64,000 bases of DNA from Sphingomonas sp. GM_Shp_1 (GTDB lineage: Bacteria; Pseudomonadota; Alphaproteobacteria; Sphingomonadales; Sphingomonadaceae). Both the position numbers and the translations under genes were made by a program. The stretch lies in the NCBI RefSeq assembly GCF_026540895.1, contig NZ_JALNUR010000002.1, forward strand, positions 124,001-188,000, read 5' to 3'. How positions within the stretch are numbered: the first letter of the stretch is position 1; each line of letters opens with the position of its first letter. The notes under the pieces were generated by a model that was not told the origin of the DNA, did not search any database, and saw nothing but the letters and a program-made list of their open reading frames with translations. Shown piece after piece: positions 62,150-64,000 of this stretch.

Positions 62150-63541
62150 ATGAAAAGGCTAGTCTTCTGCTTCGATGGCACATGGAACAGGCTGGATGCC
62201 GACACGCCGACCAATGTGGTCCTCACTGCCGCCAGCATAATTAGACAGGTCCCCCATGGCGGCCCAACCCAGATCATCCATTACGACGAGGGCGTAGGCA
62301 CCGGGACGCTCGACCGGGTTTCGGGGGGCACCATGGGCGTCGGACTGGTGACAAACATCCGCGAGGCCTATCGCTTCCTCATCTTCAACTACGATCCCGG
62401 CGACGAGATCTTCGTCTTCGGCTTCTCTCGAGGGGCCTTCAGCGCTCGCACGTTCTGCGGCTTCGTACGCCATGTCGGTCCGCTTCGTCGGCTGCACGCC
62501 GCCCGCATCGATGATGCGCTGAAACTCTATGAGGCAAGGCTGAGGGACGAGGATGGGGCCACCGAGAAGCTGCGCCGCTTTCGCGCCGACTATTCCGGCA
62601 ACGTCTGCATAGGGGCCGACGACGATGCCTGGCGTTGTTCGAACGTGCCCAATTACCTGACTGGCCAGGCACCGCCGCTGACGATTAAGTACCTCGGCGT
62701 GTGGGACACCGTCGGTGCCCTGGGGGTGCCGAAGGTGCTGCCGCTCAGCGGCATGCTCAATCGCAAACATCGCTTCCACGACATCGCGCTAACTGGCTTT
62801 ATCGAAAATGCGCGCCATGCTGTCGCCATCGACGAGCACCGCGCGCTTTTCCCGGCAGAGCCATGGGGCGACCTGTCGGCAATAAACGAAGCTCGGAACT
62901 ACCGGGCGGAGGATCCCAACGCTCCATACCAGGAACAGTGGTTCCCCGGGACACACGGGTCGGTAGGCGGAGGGGGCGACATCCGTGGTCTTTCTGATGG
63001 CTCACTGGCCTGGGTACTGCAGGGCGCAAAGCGCGCCGGTCTGAAGCTCGATGTCGAGCAAGGGTCCCGAATTCAGGCAGTACGGCCCGATCCACTCGCG
63101 CCGCTCGTGAACGTGCGTGAACAGCAGTTTAGTGCCACGGCGCTGCTGAAAACGAACCGTGACGGGCCATCAGCGCCCTACCAGGTCTCGGCCGCGGCAC
63201 GCCGGCGCTGGCAAGCAGAGGCTAACAACCTTCCTGAGCAGATGGCCTATCGCCCTAAAACCCTTGCAAAGGTCGCCGCAGCCCTCGACGCACTACCGCG
63301 GCGACAGCCGCTGGCATCGGGCTCGGTCGTCCACGAGGTGGTGGAAAAAGACACGCTGCGCGTGCTTGCCAGACACTACCTGGGCTCAGCCGACCTCGAA
63401 GACGCGATCTACGAAGCCAATCTCGACCAGATGGACGACCCGAACGAAATCTTCGTCGGGCAGAAGCTGCGCATCCCGGCACCGCTGCCCGAGCAGCCGG
63501 CTGACGTCTCTACACCTCTTGCCGCAGAGAGGGCACCATGA
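62150..63541 (+). CDS. DUF2235 (Tle1-like) alpha/beta hydrolase with C-terminal LysM
   Basis: 463 residues. MKRLVFCFDGTWN is the signature DUF2235 start, and the nucleophile is in GFSRG (Ser93). LKYLGVWDTVGALG-type text (here IKYLGVWDTVGALGVP) and WFPGTHGSVGGG supply the other conserved blocks. A LysM domain occupies about 395-445 (HEVVEKDTLRVLARHYLG, then VGQKLRIPA). Several DUF2235 proteins are phospholipase effectors of type VI secretion; here there is no signal peptide and no VgrG or immunity gene beside it within the window. Stop overlaps the nuclease start (ATGA). Confidence 0.88.
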   Translation: MKRLVFCFDGTWNRLDADTPTNVVLTAASIIRQVPHGGPTQIIHYDEGVGTGTLDRVSGGTMGVGLVTNIREAYRFLIFNYDPGDEIFVFGFSRGAFSARTFCGFVRHVGPLRRLHAARIDDALKLYEARLRDEDGATEKLRRFRADYSGNVCIGADDDAWRCSNVPNYLTGQAPPLTIKYLGVWDTVGALGVPKVLPLSGMLNRKHRFHDIALTGFIENARHAVAIDEHRALFPAEPWGDLSAINEARNYRAEDPNAPYQEQWFPGTHGSVGGGGDIRGLSDGSLAWVLQGAKRAGLKLDVEQGSRIQAVRPDPLAPLVNVREQQFSATALLKTNRDGPSAPYQVSAAARRRWQAEANNLPEQMAYRPKTLAKVAAALDALPRRQPLASGSVVHEVVEKDTLRVLARHYLGSADLEDAIYEANLDQMDDPNEIFVGQKLRIPAPLPEQPADVSTPLAAERAP

Positions 63542-64000
63542 AGGGGGCTGGAATCATAGCCCTGCTCGCCGCGTTCGTTGCAGCACCCGCTGCGGCGGGG
63601 GATGGCGAGCTCCACACCTTCCATTGCCTTCACGGTTGTCCGCTCGGTGCGGCCGACATCGACGACATTGTGGTGCGCGAGATCTACACCCTGGCGTCGA
63701 ACGACCTCACCAAGATGGCCGACTGGGTCGCCTACCGCGTGACCCCGTCGTCGATCGGACCATCGGGCGAGCGCAAGTGGTCTGCCGACCCCTGGCTCGC
63801 TCCCGAAGAGACGCTCGAGCCCGACGACTATGACGGCGCATCTGGTGCGTTGGGCGTTGACCGGGGACACCAAGCGCCGCTTGCGGGTCAGTCCGGCACG
63901 CCGTTTGCTCCAGACACGAACCTTCTCTCCAACATTACGCCACAGGGTGCAGCTCTGAACCAGGGTGCGTGGCAGCGCTTGGAAGCACGTGAGAACGAGT
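63538..64000 (+). CDS. secreted DNA/RNA non-specific endonuclease (partial)
   Basis: The first 154 residues are visible, cut by the right edge. Signal peptide (IIALLAAFVAAPAAAG). Active-site motif DRGH at residues 108-111, with a following SNITPQ element supplying the metal-binding Asn (about 132), as in NUC1/Serratia-type nucleases. Start ATG 63538 overlaps the DUF2235 stop. The paired organisation suggests one functional unit. Confidence 0.88.
   Translation, partial: MKGAGIIALLAAFVAAPAAAGDGELHTFHCLHGCPLGAADIDDIVVREIYTLASNDLTKMADWVAYRVTPSSIGPSGERKWSADPWLAPEETLEPDDYDGASGALGVDRGHQAPLAGQSGTPFAPDTNLLSNITPQGAALNQGAWQRLEARENE

Overview
The window is high-GC DNA from an alphaproteobacterium, most likely a sphingomonad. 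The pointers are the protein style, a P-type trb conjugation set, a sphingomonad/caulobacter-type lasso peptide locus with an isopeptidase, and ArdC/DUF2958/DUF736/DUF2285 accessory genes. It looks like accessory DNA (integrative conjugative element or plasmid). I see no integrase, replication or partition gene, no att site, no tRNA or rRNA gene and no CRISPR array, so plasmid versus chromosome cannot be settled here.

Layout. 1-11.9 kb (minus strand): traG-copG-trbB-C-D-E, an interruption carrying a broken hipBA and an opposed serine hydrolase, then trbJ-(trbK?)-trbL-trbF. 12.7-21.5 kb: a complete lasso peptide locus. ECF sigma, FecR, TonB receptor and isopeptidase are on the plus strand, and converge on precursor, leader protease and cyclase on the minus strand. 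21.9-28.6 kb: a partly AT-rich block with an IS110 remnant, a Fic protein, a protein with a double-glycine leader and an HEFTH zincin motif, a 55-residue two-helix membrane protein, an HlyD adaptor and a C39-peptidase ABC exporter. 29.3-33.3 kb: MarR/SnoaL, XRE regulator, SDR and amidohydrolase. 33.7-42.9 kb: four co-directional genes of unknown role, including a 2028-residue protein with helical repeats and PIN-like segments. 43.4-47.8 kb: an HTH protein and a luxR/luxI-phyH-gntR quorum-sensing group. 48-56.7 kb (plus strand): DUF2285 regulator (frameshifted), MNT-HEPN protein, ArdC, DUF2958, DUF736, excisionase-like HTH, TraF peptidase, lytic transglycosylase and relaxase. 56.7-64 kb: AbiE type IV toxin-antitoxin with a repeat operator, a small regulator/membrane module, three small secreted proteins, and a DUF2235-LysM lipase-like protein overlapping a secreted DNA/RNA endonuclease that is cut by the window edge.

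How the parts fit. The two conjugation modules point outward and enclose about 42 kb of cargo: peptide production and uptake, toxin export, cell-density sensing and probable conflict systems. The lasso locus follows the known isopeptidase-type logic: leader removal and cyclisation, then receptor-mediated import and ring opening, with sigma/anti-sigma control. The C39/HlyD block reads as a one-effector type I secretion system with a candidate immunity protein beside it.

The two strongest candidates for something undescribed are the secreted zincin/immunity/C39 system (about 22.5-28.6 kb) and the four-gene PIN/winged-helix/Nudix-like cassette (33.7-42.9 kb). Both are inferences from sequence patterns read by eye; no database search was run.
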